Positions 43,736 to 52,023 of a stretch of 64,000 nucleotides of DNA are shown one piece after another (within the stretch, counting starts at the first letter, position 1; each line of letters starts with the position of its first letter). Below the pieces are notes generated by a model that made no database searches, was not told the origin of the DNA, and was given only the letters and a program-made list of their open reading frames with translations. Origin of the DNA: an uncultured Chloracidobacterium sp. (GTDB taxonomy: Bacteria > Acidobacteriota > Blastocatellia > Pyrinomonadales > Pyrinomonadaceae); NCBI GenBank assembly GCA_937941715.1, contig CALDGX010000085.1:12776-76775 (forward strand), given 5' to 3'. A program made the translations under genes and the position numbers.

Positions 43736-45370
43736 TTACTGCGTGATAGTAAATTTGTCTTCGTTCTTTATCAATTGTCCGTTGACGCGGTCCTTGATCT
43801 CGATTCGAATATTGTACTCACCGGTCGGCATGTTCGTCGTCGGCAGCAGACGGGCAAGGGTCAGTCGCTGACCAGAATCGCTTAAACCGGTCCAATCCTC
43901 GATCTGTCGATGAACCTCTTTGCCGTCTTTCGTGAGGATGTACGTGACATCCACCGCCGGGCGCAGGGTCGTCTGATCGATCTCGGCGTTGTAAACCTGC
44001 AAATAGATACCGACCTCTTGTCCCTGCTTATAAACGCCGCCGAGATTAGGAACGACCTTCGAATTACCGATCACGAACATCTGCCCAATGTCACGCTCAT
44101 TGGTCGAACGCAGTTTCGATGTCAACACAAGCGACGACGTCGAGAGTTTTTTCTCGTCGTAGCGCGGAACCGTGAATCCCATGTTTACGATGCCCTTGTT
44201 ACCTGTTCCGACATCGCGGACGACAACGTCCACCTTGTACGTCCCCGGCGTCAGGGCGATCGCCTTCTGATAAACGGATTTTCGGTCCATCGCGTCGGCG
44301 AGTTCAGTAGCGGTAGCGTTCGTCACGACCGAATCCTCAAAAATTCCCGACCGCTTACCCGACACCGCTGTGATGCGGCCGAAAATGTTCATTCTGGCCG
44401 TTTCGAGCCCGCCGATCTGCTCGAACTTCAGCTCGCGATTGCTGGTCTGTACCGTAAAGGCGGTAATGATGCGGTCGTCAGACTGACGGAAGAAGTCGAC
44501 CCGAAGATCGAACTGCAGCGGATTGTTGTCGATGACCGGTGAGTCGGTCAACGAACTCTGCAGGTCGCTGAACTTGACTGCCGGCGGACGCATCAGGCCG
44601 GTCATGACCTCAAGTCTGCGGAAAGGCGAATCTTGCTCACGGTAAAAGTTGTTTCCGGCGTTTCGATCGTATCCGGAGATACGGTCACCCTTTGTCGACA
44701 TACCCAACTGTTCAGCAGTCGTCATGCCGGCTCCGGGGACCATCAGCAACGCGTCCTTTTCATTGGCGTTTCTGGCCATTCGATATTCTCCGGTTCCGGT
44801 AGGATCGACAAACTCGATCTCCAGCCCGTCACCGACACCCTCAAGATGCCGATAGAACCAGATCTCAAACGGATAGGTGGTCGTCGCTCCGCCGCCCTCA
44901 TAACTCGGGCGGTCGTACGACCCGCCGGACGGATGCGATTCGACCGAATCGGGCTTGCCCCACGCAATATAAACGCGGCCGCGGTCTGTTTTCCAGCCGG
45001 GAATGCCCGAGGCAAATTTCTCGTTGGCGTAAGCGATCCGCTCATAGTACTCCTCACGATACTCGTTCTCTTCAGTGTCGGGGTTGGGATCGCGGCGGCG
45101 CCAGAATTGTTCAATAAAGTTCTCACGCTCCTCGTCGGTAACGAGAGCGTTGAAGGCGCGCTTCTCTTCTTTGGTAATGATGTACGCCACATCATTGTTG
45201 ATCCATTTTTTGTAAGCCTCTTTTAATTCCGGTTTGACGTTACGCGCCTTGTCCGAAATATCTTGACTCGGCTTGTTGCTGTCGGGCGGTTGGGCGATAG
45301 CCGCAATGGCCCCAAGTGACATCAACACAAATGTCAGTAAAAAACTACGAAGGATCCTGACTTTAGACAT
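43736..45370 (-). CDS. GWxTD domain-containing exported protein
   Basis: 544-residue secreted protein with a signal peptide (residues 1-27, ending IAAIAQP). The GWxTD region is clear: FIEQFWRRRDPNPDTEENEY, then GIPGWKTDRGRVYIAWGKPD. The rest is beta-rich with repeated Ig-like segments. GWxTD proteins are frequent in Acidobacteria, and their role is unknown. The ATG at 45370 (MSKVRILRS) fits the signal peptide and has GGGAG 10 bases upstream; a longer frame to 45421 is less likely. It lies downstream of tatC. Confidence 0.88.
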   Translation of the reverse strand: MSKVRILRSFLLTFVLMSLGAIAAIAQPPDSNKPSQDISDKARNVKPELKEAYKKWINNDVAYIITKEEKRAFNALVTDEERENFIEQFWRRRDPNPDTEENEYREEYYERIAYANEKFASGIPGWKTDRGRVYIAWGKPDSVESHPSGGSYDRPSYEGGGATTTYPFEIWFYRHLEGVGDGLEIEFVDPTGTGEYRMARNANEKDALLMVPGAGMTTAEQLGMSTKGDRISGYDRNAGNNFYREQDSPFRRLEVMTGLMRPPAVKFSDLQSSLTDSPVIDNNPLQFDLRVDFFRQSDDRIITAFTVQTSNRELKFEQIGGLETARMNIFGRITAVSGKRSGIFEDSVVTNATATELADAMDRKSVYQKAIALTPGTYKVDVVVRDVGTGNKGIVNMGFTVPRYDEKKLSTSSLVLTSKLRSTNERDIGQMFVIGNSKVVPNLGGVYKQGQEVGIYLQVYNAEIDQTTLRPAVDVTYILTKDGKEVHRQIEDWTGLSDSGQRLTLARLLPTTNMPTGEYNIRIEIKDRVNGQLIKNEDKFTITQ

Positions 45371-45493
45371 AAACGTAAAACTCCCAAAAAATGACCGGCC
45401 AACAGCCGGAAGGTCAACCAAAAATTATATCTATACCGATTCTAGACAGTTATATCTATTTATACAAGATGAAATAATACGGGCACGGGTTGC

Positions 45494-46561
45494 TTAACTG
45501 CCCGTTTCATCAGTCGTTCGGCGCTTTTTGCCAAAGAACCAGGCGATAAATATCGACACGATATAGAGCCCGATCATCGGTGTCGCGAACAGCATCATAT
45601 TGGGCACATCTCCCGTCGGCGAGACGACGGCCGCAACTATGAGTATGACGACCAGCGATATTTTCCAACTGCGGACCAGCAAGCTCGCCGAAATGATGCC
45701 AATGCGGGCGAGGACATAAGATATCGCGGGCATCTGAAAAATCAGGCCCATCGCGAGCATTATGATGGTGATGAAATCGAGATAGTCGCTCGCCTTAAGC
45801 AGCAGTTGAAAATCGCCTCCTCCCAGCCCGAGCAGATAGCGGGCCGCCGGCGGGAACAAGATGTAATACGCAAACGCGGCCCCGATAACAAATGAGACGC
45901 TTGAAAGGCCGATGAAAGGTGTGACATACGCCCGTTCATGCTTGTACAAGGCCGGCGAAATGAACATCCAAATCTGCCACAATAGCAACGGCACCGACAA
46001 CGCGATAGCGGCGTACAACGAAACCGTCACGAACAGAGTGAATTGTTCGGTCGCAGTCGTCACGGTCATCCGCTCATCGGCATTTGGCTGGTCTTTGGCA
46101 ACCTCGTCAAACTCTACCGGCAAGCGAACGCCCTTAGGTACAACGGCGTTATTTGTGATGAGCGGTTCAGTGGTAAAGAGCCCTAACTTTCCCTCCGCGT
46201 CACGGGACACTTGGGCCAGGACAGACGTACCCGGCACGACGACCGTTGCCCCTAGCTTGGTCGATCGGTCAAAGATGTAACGGCCGCCTTCGCCTTCGCG
46301 AATTCCGCTCAAGGGCAGCAACTTTTCGTCGCCGGTGACTCCGCTGATAGGCAATTCCCGGCGAGCGGCCTCAGAGAGCGCCTGACGGATAGGCACACTT
46401 AGAAAGTCGTAGATCCGGTCAGAAACAAACCAACAGATCGTAAATGCTACGACGACGATTATTACCGAATTGACAAGCCGTTTGCGCAGCTCATCCAAAT
46501 GCTCAAGAAACGACATATTTGCCGCGCGCTCGGGTAATTGGTTTGATCCGTTCTCGTCCAT
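45494..46561 (-). CDS. tatC: Twin-arginine translocase subunit TatC with long first periplasmic loop
   Basis: 355-residue six-helix membrane protein that binds twin-arginine signal peptides. The conserved opening MSFLEHLDELRKRLV, the LLLWQIWMFISPALYKHERAY stretch and PAISYVLARIG are all present. It is about 100 residues longer than usual because residues about 55-165, between the first and second membrane helices, contain an extra hydrophilic segment. It is directly downstream of tatB (7-base gap). At least two Tat substrates (13.5 kb and 36.7 kb) are encoded nearby. Confidence 0.93.
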   Translation of the reverse strand: MDENGSNQLPERAANMSFLEHLDELRKRLVNSVIIVVVAFTICWFVSDRIYDFLSVPIRQALSEAARRELPISGVTGDEKLLPLSGIREGEGGRYIFDRSTKLGATVVVPGTSVLAQVSRDAEGKLGLFTTEPLITNNAVVPKGVRLPVEFDEVAKDQPNADERMTVTTATEQFTLFVTVSLYAAIALSVPLLLWQIWMFISPALYKHERAYVTPFIGLSSVSFVIGAAFAYYILFPPAARYLLGLGGGDFQLLLKASDYLDFITIIMLAMGLIFQMPAISYVLARIGIISASLLVRSWKISLVVILIVAAVVSPTGDVPNMMLFATPMIGLYIVSIFIAWFFGKKRRTTDETGS

Positions 46562-46568
46562 CTATTGA

Positions 46569-46976
46569 TTACAGCCAATTTTGCTTGTCGTCCCGATCTT
46601 CCGGCGGGGCAACGTCACTCTTAGCGGTCTGGGCTTGTGCATCCCTTGAGATGAATTCGGCAGGCTCGACCTCTCGGATCTGAGGGGCCGAAATGCTCGG
46701 CGTCTCAGCCGCAGCCTGAGGATGTATAGTATTGGCTCTCGCTATCGGCGGCAGATCGTCGTCGTCAATTTTAAAGGCCTTTGTTTCCTCTTCGAAATTC
46801 ACCTCCCGCTCCCAGGTCTGCTTGAACTCGTTGGTCGTATTTCGAAATTCGGCCGTGATCTTGCCGATCTTTCGGGCGATCTCAGGCAATTTTCTAGGAC
46901 CGAGAAAAATGAGGGCGATCACGCCGATCAGTATCAGCTCGGAGGTTCCGATCGATTCAAGGATGAATAAAAACAA
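46569..46976 (-). CDS. tatB: Sec-independent translocase protein TatB/TatA
   Basis: 135-residue protein with one N-terminal membrane helix, the FLGPRKLPEIARKIGK hinge and a long charged, Pro-rich tail. The Glu in the helix (SIGTSELILIG) and the long tail fit TatB better than TatA. It directly abuts selD (the stop of selD and the ATG of tatB are adjacent) and precedes tatC, so the three are co-transcribed. Confidence 0.9.
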   Translation of the reverse strand: MFLFILESIGTSELILIGVIALIFLGPRKLPEIARKIGKITAEFRNTTNEFKQTWEREVNFEEETKAFKIDDDDLPPIARANTIHPQAAAETPSISAPQIREVEPAEFISRDAQAQTAKSDVAPPEDRDDKQNWL

Positions 46977-47996
46977 CTACTTTACCTCTATATAAGCGCC
47001 GCTGTGACTCGCGACCGAGCCGATGATGCGGGCGTCGGGCATTTGCCGTACAAATTCGGCCGCCGTTTCCGATCCCATACTGATCAACAGGCCGCCCGCG
47101 GTCTGTGGGTCAAATAACGCACTTTGCATGATGGTGGTCACGCTGCCGGAAAATTTGACTGTGTCGCCGACGTACGCCCGGTTGTTTTTGTCGCCGCGCG
47201 TCAACATTCCCCTTTCGATCAACTCCAGAACGTCCGGCAGCAGTGGGACACTGTCTGAATCGATGCTCAACGTTACACCGCTGCCCTTTGCCATCTCAAA
47301 TGCATGGCCCATCAAACCGAAACCGGTCACATCCGTACATCCATTTGCGCCGAGTTCAAGCATTAGCTTAGATGCCGCAGCAGCAGATGTGGTCATTGCT
47401 TTGATCGCCGCTTCGACCGTCGCGGCGTTTGCTTTGCCGCGTTTAACGGCCGTATTTATGGCGCCGGTCCCGATCGGCTTGGTCAAAACGAGCGCATCTC
47501 CGGGGAGCGCTCCTGAATTTGTAACGACCCGTTCAGGATGTATGACGCCGGTCACCGCATAGCCGAACTTCATCTCCTGATCATCGACAGAGTGACCGCC
47601 GATGATCACTACGCCCTCGGAGTTCATCGCGGCTTGACCGCCCGCAAGTATCTCGCCAAGGACGTCCCAGTCGCCCTTTTGGGGAAAGCAGACTATTGAC
47701 AGAGCGGACAACGGGGTACCGCCCATCGCGTAAACATCGTTTAGGGCATTGACCGCTGCGACCCGCCCGTATGTGAAGGGATCATCGGCGACCGGAGTAA
47801 AGAAATCGACCGTCTGCACGAGTGCGGTATCATCCGTAAGGCGAAATACACCCGCGTCGTCGGACCTGTCAAAACCGACGATCACATTTTCGCTGTTCTG
47901 TGCCGGTAACTTACTCAAAACTTGAGCAAGATCGCTTGGGGCGAGTTTGGCCACTCAACCCGCACACGAAACCATTTCGGTCAGTCGCTGACGCAT
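46977..47996 (-). CDS. selD: Selenide, water dikinase SelD with in-frame UGA (selenocysteine) at codon 14
   Basis: The enzyme makes selenophosphate, the selenium donor. The obvious open frame from GTG 47954 lacks the catalytic Cys. Extending upstream in frame, a TGA lies at 47957-47955, preceded by ATG at 47996: the reading is MRQRLTEMVSCAG-U-VAKLAP. Aligned to E. coli SelD (RLTQYSHGAGCGCK), the UGA falls exactly on the catalytic Cys17 and the essential Lys20 is kept. AAAGGAGG lies 13 bases before ATG 47996 and an in-frame stop just before that, so this is the only upstream start. The rest of the enzyme is complete (VQTVDFFTPVADDP, GGHSVDDQEMKFGYAV, TDVTGFGLMGHAFEM, FDPQTAGGLL). The best reading is a selenocysteine-containing SelD of 339 residues. 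Confidence 0.9.
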
Positions 47997-48035
47997 CGAT
48001 TTTCTTTAACCTCCTTTAGAATCAGTTATTTACAG

Positions 48036-48908
48036 TCACTCCCCTGATTTTGGGCCCATTATCATCTGATATATGCGGTCGAGGTCGTCGGTGCCGTAAT
48101 ATTCGATCTGGATCTTGCCGCTCGTGCCCTTGGCCGACGGCAATATTTTTACATTAGTGCTCAGTTTCCGCATCAACTTGGTCTCAGCCGCCTTTGTATT
48201 CGGGTCGACCACACGCGGAGTCGATTTACTCTGTGCATTCGGGCCACCATTCCCGGTGCGCTTCACAGTTCGTTCGGTCTCGCGCACCGACAGGCCGCGT
48301 TCAATGATCTCCTTTGCCACGGCACGCTGGACCTTTGGGTCGTCGGCCATCAACAACGCTCGTCCGTGACTGAGTGAAAGCCGCCCTTCGATAATGTGAT
48401 TTTGAACTTCAGAGGGGAGTTTTAATAGGCGCATTGTGGTCGCGACCAGCGAACGCTCGCGGCCTACACGTTCTGACACTTGCTCTTGCGTAAGTCCAAT
48501 AGAATCAATGAGTTTACGGTATGCCTTGGCTTCTTCGATCGGGTTTAACTCGTGCCGCTGAATGTTCTCGATGAGGGCGATCTCGAGCAGTTTATCATCG
48601 GGGATATCACGCACGACAGCCGGCAATTTTCGCAATTCGGCCCGTTGGGCCGCACGCCATCGCCGCTCACCGGCCACGATCTGATATCGGGAGCCGACCG
48701 CACGCAGCACTATCGGTTGGACCACGCCGTTGGATCGGATTGAAGCTGCGAGCTCAGCCAACTTCTCCTCGGCAAACCTGGTCCTCGGTTGTTCGGGATT
48801 GGGATCGATCAGATCGATGTCGATCTCGCGGACGCCGTACTCGATCGCCGGCGCCTTTTCGTCACCCATCAGGGCACTAAGGCCCCTGCCAAGCGGTTGT
48901 CTAGCCAT
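48036..48908 (-). CDS. parB: Chromosome partitioning protein ParB
   Basis: 290-residue CTPase and DNA-binding protein that loads at parS and spreads. The N-terminal ParB/Srx motifs are present (NPEQPRTRFAEEKL, then VAGERRWRAAQRA), as is the helix-turn-helix (LTQEQVSERVGRERSLVATT) and the C-terminal dimer domain. In the recognition region SLVATTMRLL replaces the usual S-x-VAN-x-LRLL (Asn to Thr), which may matter for the changed binding sites near parA. The ATG at 48908 overlaps the parA stop by 8 bases. Confidence 0.95.
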   Translation of the reverse strand: MARQPLGRGLSALMGDEKAPAIEYGVREIDIDLIDPNPEQPRTRFAEEKLAELAASIRSNGVVQPIVLRAVGSRYQIVAGERRWRAAQRAELRKLPAVVRDIPDDKLLEIALIENIQRHELNPIEEAKAYRKLIDSIGLTQEQVSERVGRERSLVATTMRLLKLPSEVQNHIIEGRLSLSHGRALLMADDPKVQRAVAKEIIERGLSVRETERTVKRTGNGGPNAQSKSTPRVVDPNTKAAETKLMRKLSTNVKILPSAKGTSGKIQIEYYGTDDLDRIYQMIMGPKSGE

Positions 48909-49662
48909 GGCCAATGATCTCCTTTCCAAGTTGAATATAACTCTCGGCACCTCGCGAACGCGGATCATACAGCATTATCGGCTTACCAAAACTCGGAGCC
49001 TCGGCAAGCCTGACATTTCGCGGTATGACGGTGTCAAGGACCTGGGAACCGTAAAAATCGCGCAGGTCTTTGGCGACAGCGGCCGATAAGTTGGTCCGTT
49101 CGTCAAACATTGTCAGAAGCAATCCCTCGATCGCAAGCGTCGGATTCAGTTCCCGTCTGAGTCTGGCCAACGTATCAAAGAGCTCTGTAACTCCCTCGAG
49201 TGCGTAATACTCGCACTGGATCGGTACCAGCAGCGAATCAGCTGCAGTCAATCCGTTAAGCGTTAGGATGCCGAGTGACGGCGGGCAATCGATGATGATG
49301 TAATGAAAATACTCACGGATGCCGTTCAGGAGCTTTTTAAGTGCAAAATTGCGGTCCTCGGCATCGACCAGTTCGATCTCGGCACCCGCAAGATTCTTGT
49401 CAGAAGGAAGAACCCATAAGAACGGGATCTCAGTAGGCAGGACCATCTCGCGGACAGGATCGTTCGATGTCAGGGCGTTATAGAGTGACTTTCGCGAATT
49501 TCCACGCGCGATACCGGCACCTGATGTGGCGTTGGCCTGAGGGTCAGCGTCAACGAGAAGGACCTTTTTATCCTCGGAAGCCAATGCCGCCGCGAGATTT
49601 ACCGCCGTCGTGGTCTTTCCGACGCCGCCTTTTTGATTGGCTACAGCAATGATCTTACCCAT
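48901..49662 (-). CDS. parA: Chromosome partitioning ATPase ParA (Soj)
   Basis: 253-residue Walker-type ATPase that moves ParB-parS complexes. The deviant Walker A KGGVGKTTTAVN is at the N-terminus, with DADPQANATSG and IIDCPPSLGILTLN further on. It overlaps parB by 8 bases. rsmG (gidB), which normally lies between mnmG and parA, is absent; in its place are two copies of a 16-bp palindrome. Confidence 0.97.
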   Translation of the reverse strand: MGKIIAVANQKGGVGKTTTAVNLAAALASEDKKVLLVDADPQANATSGAGIARGNSRKSLYNALTSNDPVREMVLPTEIPFLWVLPSDKNLAGAEIELVDAEDRNFALKKLLNGIREYFHYIIIDCPPSLGILTLNGLTAADSLLVPIQCEYYALEGVTELFDTLARLRRELNPTLAIEGLLLTMFDERTNLSAAVAKDLRDFYGSQVLDTVIPRNVRLAEAPSFGKPIMLYDPRSRGAESYIQLGKEIIGHG

Positions 49663-49726
49663 ATCTAGACAAACGAAAACAGGATTCTAAGTTAGCATAG
49701 ATGCCAGCCGTAATCTAACAACTGAA

Positions 49727-49744
49727 TTGTGGTACGTACCACAA
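49727..49744. promoter_or_regulatory. parS-like palindrome 1
   Basis: TTGTGGTACGTACCACAA is a perfect 18-bp palindrome, 65 bases upstream of the parA start. The core TGTGGTACGTACCACA has the same length and the same TGT...ACGT...ACA frame as the usual parS (TGTTTCACGTGAAACA), with different bases in the specificity positions. It may be a ParB site, an operator for parA, or both. Confidence 0.6.
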
Positions 49745-49761
49745 ACTGCCCTTATCGAACG

Positions 49762-49779
49762 ATGTGGTACGTACCACAT
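49762..49779. promoter_or_regulatory. parS-like palindrome 2
   Basis: ATGTGGTACGTACCACAT repeats the same 16-bp core as palindrome 1, 35 bases further from parA. The repetition of an exact 16-mer palindrome within 53 bases is very unlikely by chance. Confidence 0.6.
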
Positions 49780-49793
49780 TCAAGATAGAAAGA

Positions 49794-51683
49794 TCAGGCC
49801 GCATTGTCGGTCGGGGCCTTTTGTGCGGTCAAATGGACCAAAACGGTGGATATTGCGGCAGGCGTCAACCCGGCGATCTTGCGGACCTGGCCGAAATTCT
49901 GAGGCCTAGCCCGTTCGAGGCGTTCGACCATCTCGTGCGACAACCCGCTGATAACGTCAAAACGAAAGGCTTCCGGCACTTTTAGCGCGTCGTGATGATT
50001 TATCCGCTCAGTTGCGGCCCTTTGCTTCTGGATATAGCCGCTGTAGAGCGAGTCGGCGAGAGCGGTCGCAAGTTCTGTATCTTTGGCCGCTTCACCCACT
50101 CCGTTCGGCATCAAACGGCGGATCATTGCCGGATCGACCCCTTGCCGCATCGCCAACTGAGCCAACGTGAACGAATCGCCCAGATCAGCACCCAACAGTT
50201 GTGATAAGCCGGCATATTCGGGCGACGACCTTTTGAAGCGCGTCTCAATGAGCAGGTTTCTCAGAGTGGCGATCCGGTCACGCTTGCTATTGAACCGCTC
50301 CCAGTCCGCATCGCCGACCAGTCCGGCTTCACGGCCCTTCGGTGAAAGACGTTGGTCGGCATTGTCGTGGCGAAGGGTCAGCCTGGCTTCAGCCCTGGAC
50401 GTAAACAACCGGTACGGTTCGTCCACGCCATGCCTGATGAGGTCGTCGGCCAAAACACCTATATATGCCTCATCCCGCCCGAGAACGAAAGGCCTTCGCC
50501 TCTGCACCGAGAATGCCGCGTTGATCCCGGCAAGCAGTCCCTGACAGGCAGCCTCTTCGTATCCGGTGGTGCCGTTGATCTGACCGGCAAGAAAAAGCCC
50601 TTCCATCCGCGTCGACTCCATCGTTGGCCTCAGTTCTCGCGGATCAACAAAGTCATATTCGATCGCGTAGCCCGGACGAATGATATCGACCGTCTGAAAC
50701 CCCTCGATCATCCGGAGCAATTCAAGCTGAAGTTCCGACGGCAGCGAAGTTGAAAAGCCGTTGAGATAGACCTCATTGGTATTATGGCCTTCAGGTTCGA
50801 GAAACAATTGATGGCGGTCCTTTTCGCCAAATTTTACGACCTTATCTTCGATCGACGGGCAATACCGTGGCCCAACCCCCTGGATCTGGCCTGAATATAG
50901 GGGCGAACGATGCAGGTTTTCCCTGATCGCATTGTGTACCGACCTGGTCGTGTAGCCGATGTGGCATTGGATCTGAGGCTGGTCGATCCGATCGGTGGCA
51001 AATGAAAATGGTACCGGATCTTCGTCAGGCGGCTGAGGCTCGAAAGCGTCCCAATCGATCGTTCGGCCGTCAAGCCGAGGCGGTGTTCCGGTCTTGAGGC
51101 GCCCGACCGGAAATCCGAGCCGCTTCAGGTTCTCTGCCAGTTCGATCGACGCCGGTTCGCCAGCCCGTCCGGCGGTAAATGTACGTTCGCCAGTATGGAT
51201 CGTACCATTGAGGAACGTACCGGTAGCAACCACCACCGAGCGAGCGCCAAATCGACGTGTGTCCTGCATTTCAACGCCTATAACTCGTTTATTTGCAACA
51301 ATTAACTCAACAACAACACCCTGTCGAAGGTGCAGATCAGGTGTCGCTTCGAGCACTCGGCGCATCTCAGTTCGGTACAGACTGCGGTCAGCCTGCGCTC
51401 TAGGCGATTGAACGGCCGGGCCGCGAGACCGGTTTAACAAACGAAACTGTATGCCCGTACGATCGATCACCCGCCCCATTATTCCTCCGAGAGCGTCTAT
51501 CTCGCGCACCACATGGCCCTTGGCGATGCCTCCGATCGCCGGATTGCACGACATCTGGCCGATCAGATCGAGATTGATCGTCACAAGGGCAGTGCGAGCA
51601 CCAAGGCGCGCGGAGGCCGACGCCGCCTCACATCCGGCGTGGCCCGCACCGATCACGATCACATCAAAACTCTCGTCAAACAT
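49794..51683 (-). CDS. mnmG: tRNA uridine-5-carboxymethylaminomethyl modification enzyme MnmG (GidA)
   Basis: 629-residue FAD enzyme that works with MnmE on U34 of several tRNAs. The FAD motif VIGAGHAGCEAASASARLG is at the N-terminus, followed by MSCNPAIGGIAKGH, and the C-terminal domain has HHDALKVPEAFRFDVISGLS. Length is normal. It is upstream of parA-parB, a gene order often found near the replication origin. mnmE and rsmG are not in the window. Confidence 0.97.
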   Translation of the reverse strand: MFDESFDVIVIGAGHAGCEAASASARLGARTALVTINLDLIGQMSCNPAIGGIAKGHVVREIDALGGIMGRVIDRTGIQFRLLNRSRGPAVQSPRAQADRSLYRTEMRRVLEATPDLHLRQGVVVELIVANKRVIGVEMQDTRRFGARSVVVATGTFLNGTIHTGERTFTAGRAGEPASIELAENLKRLGFPVGRLKTGTPPRLDGRTIDWDAFEPQPPDEDPVPFSFATDRIDQPQIQCHIGYTTRSVHNAIRENLHRSPLYSGQIQGVGPRYCPSIEDKVVKFGEKDRHQLFLEPEGHNTNEVYLNGFSTSLPSELQLELLRMIEGFQTVDIIRPGYAIEYDFVDPRELRPTMESTRMEGLFLAGQINGTTGYEEAACQGLLAGINAAFSVQRRRPFVLGRDEAYIGVLADDLIRHGVDEPYRLFTSRAEARLTLRHDNADQRLSPKGREAGLVGDADWERFNSKRDRIATLRNLLIETRFKRSSPEYAGLSQLLGADLGDSFTLAQLAMRQGVDPAMIRRLMPNGVGEAAKDTELATALADSLYSGYIQKQRAATERINHHDALKVPEAFRFDVISGLSHEMVERLERARPQNFGQVRKIAGLTPAAISTVLVHLTAQKAPTDNAA

Positions 51684-52023
51684 ATAGGACGCTTTCCTGA
51701 CCGTTTTGCCAAAATTACCATTTTAGAGCAATGCACGCGATTTGCAACAAAAATCGCCGGTTCAGCACTTGAACGGCAGTTTCCCCGACGATGAAACACT
51801 GTGGCTTTTTTCGCGGATGACCGTGAATTCTTACGAACAAATTGAGAGGCCGGGAAGATAATACAGGGCTTCACTTTGGCATTTTCAAGCAAAAGAAGCG
51901 ATGAATAGCCAATTTGGACCATTGTCGGGTTAATTTTGGCACCGCGGGATCGGCAACAACTACCATTCACGGGATCGCCGCCCACCCTTTGGCATCAGTT
52001 TTGCAGTTTTACGATAAAGCAAC
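51684..52023. other. 340-base intergenic region between mnmG and the aspartoacylase-like gene
   Basis: No supportable gene. It holds the divergent promoters of mnmG (leftward) and, at its right end, a strong sigma-54-like element for the gene at 52024. I looked for TTATCCACA-type DnaA boxes because mnmG-parAB often flanks oriC, and saw none. Confidence 0.6.
51990..52005 (+). promoter_or_regulatory. Sigma-54-like promoter of the aspartoacylase-GCS2 unit
   Basis: TGGCATCAGTTTTGCA matches the sigma-54 consensus TGGCAC-N5-TTGC with the invariant GG and GC exactly 10 bases apart and one changed base. The expected start near 52016 lies only about 8 bases before ATG 52024, which would leave a very short leader. 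Confidence 0.5.

Noticed and set aside
43910..45226. Two roughly 200-codon plus-strand frames inside the GWxTD gene
   Set aside because: The minus-strand protein has a signal peptide and a clear GWxTD motif; the opposite frames show neither family motifs nor start signals.
46977..47954. selD starting at GTG 47954 as a short, Cys-less enzyme
   Set aside because: This start has no ribosome site and removes the catalytic residue, while the upstream extension through the TGA aligns residue by residue with known SelD and has a strong AAAGGAGG.
51659..51985. 108-codon minus-strand frame before mnmG
   Set aside because: It overlaps the mnmG start in another frame, has no ribosome site and an unlikely composition; the region is better explained as promoters.
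51684..52023. Replication origin next to mnmG-parAB
   Set aside because: No DnaA-box cluster (TTATCCACA) or AT-rich repeats were seen, and dnaA is not in the window.
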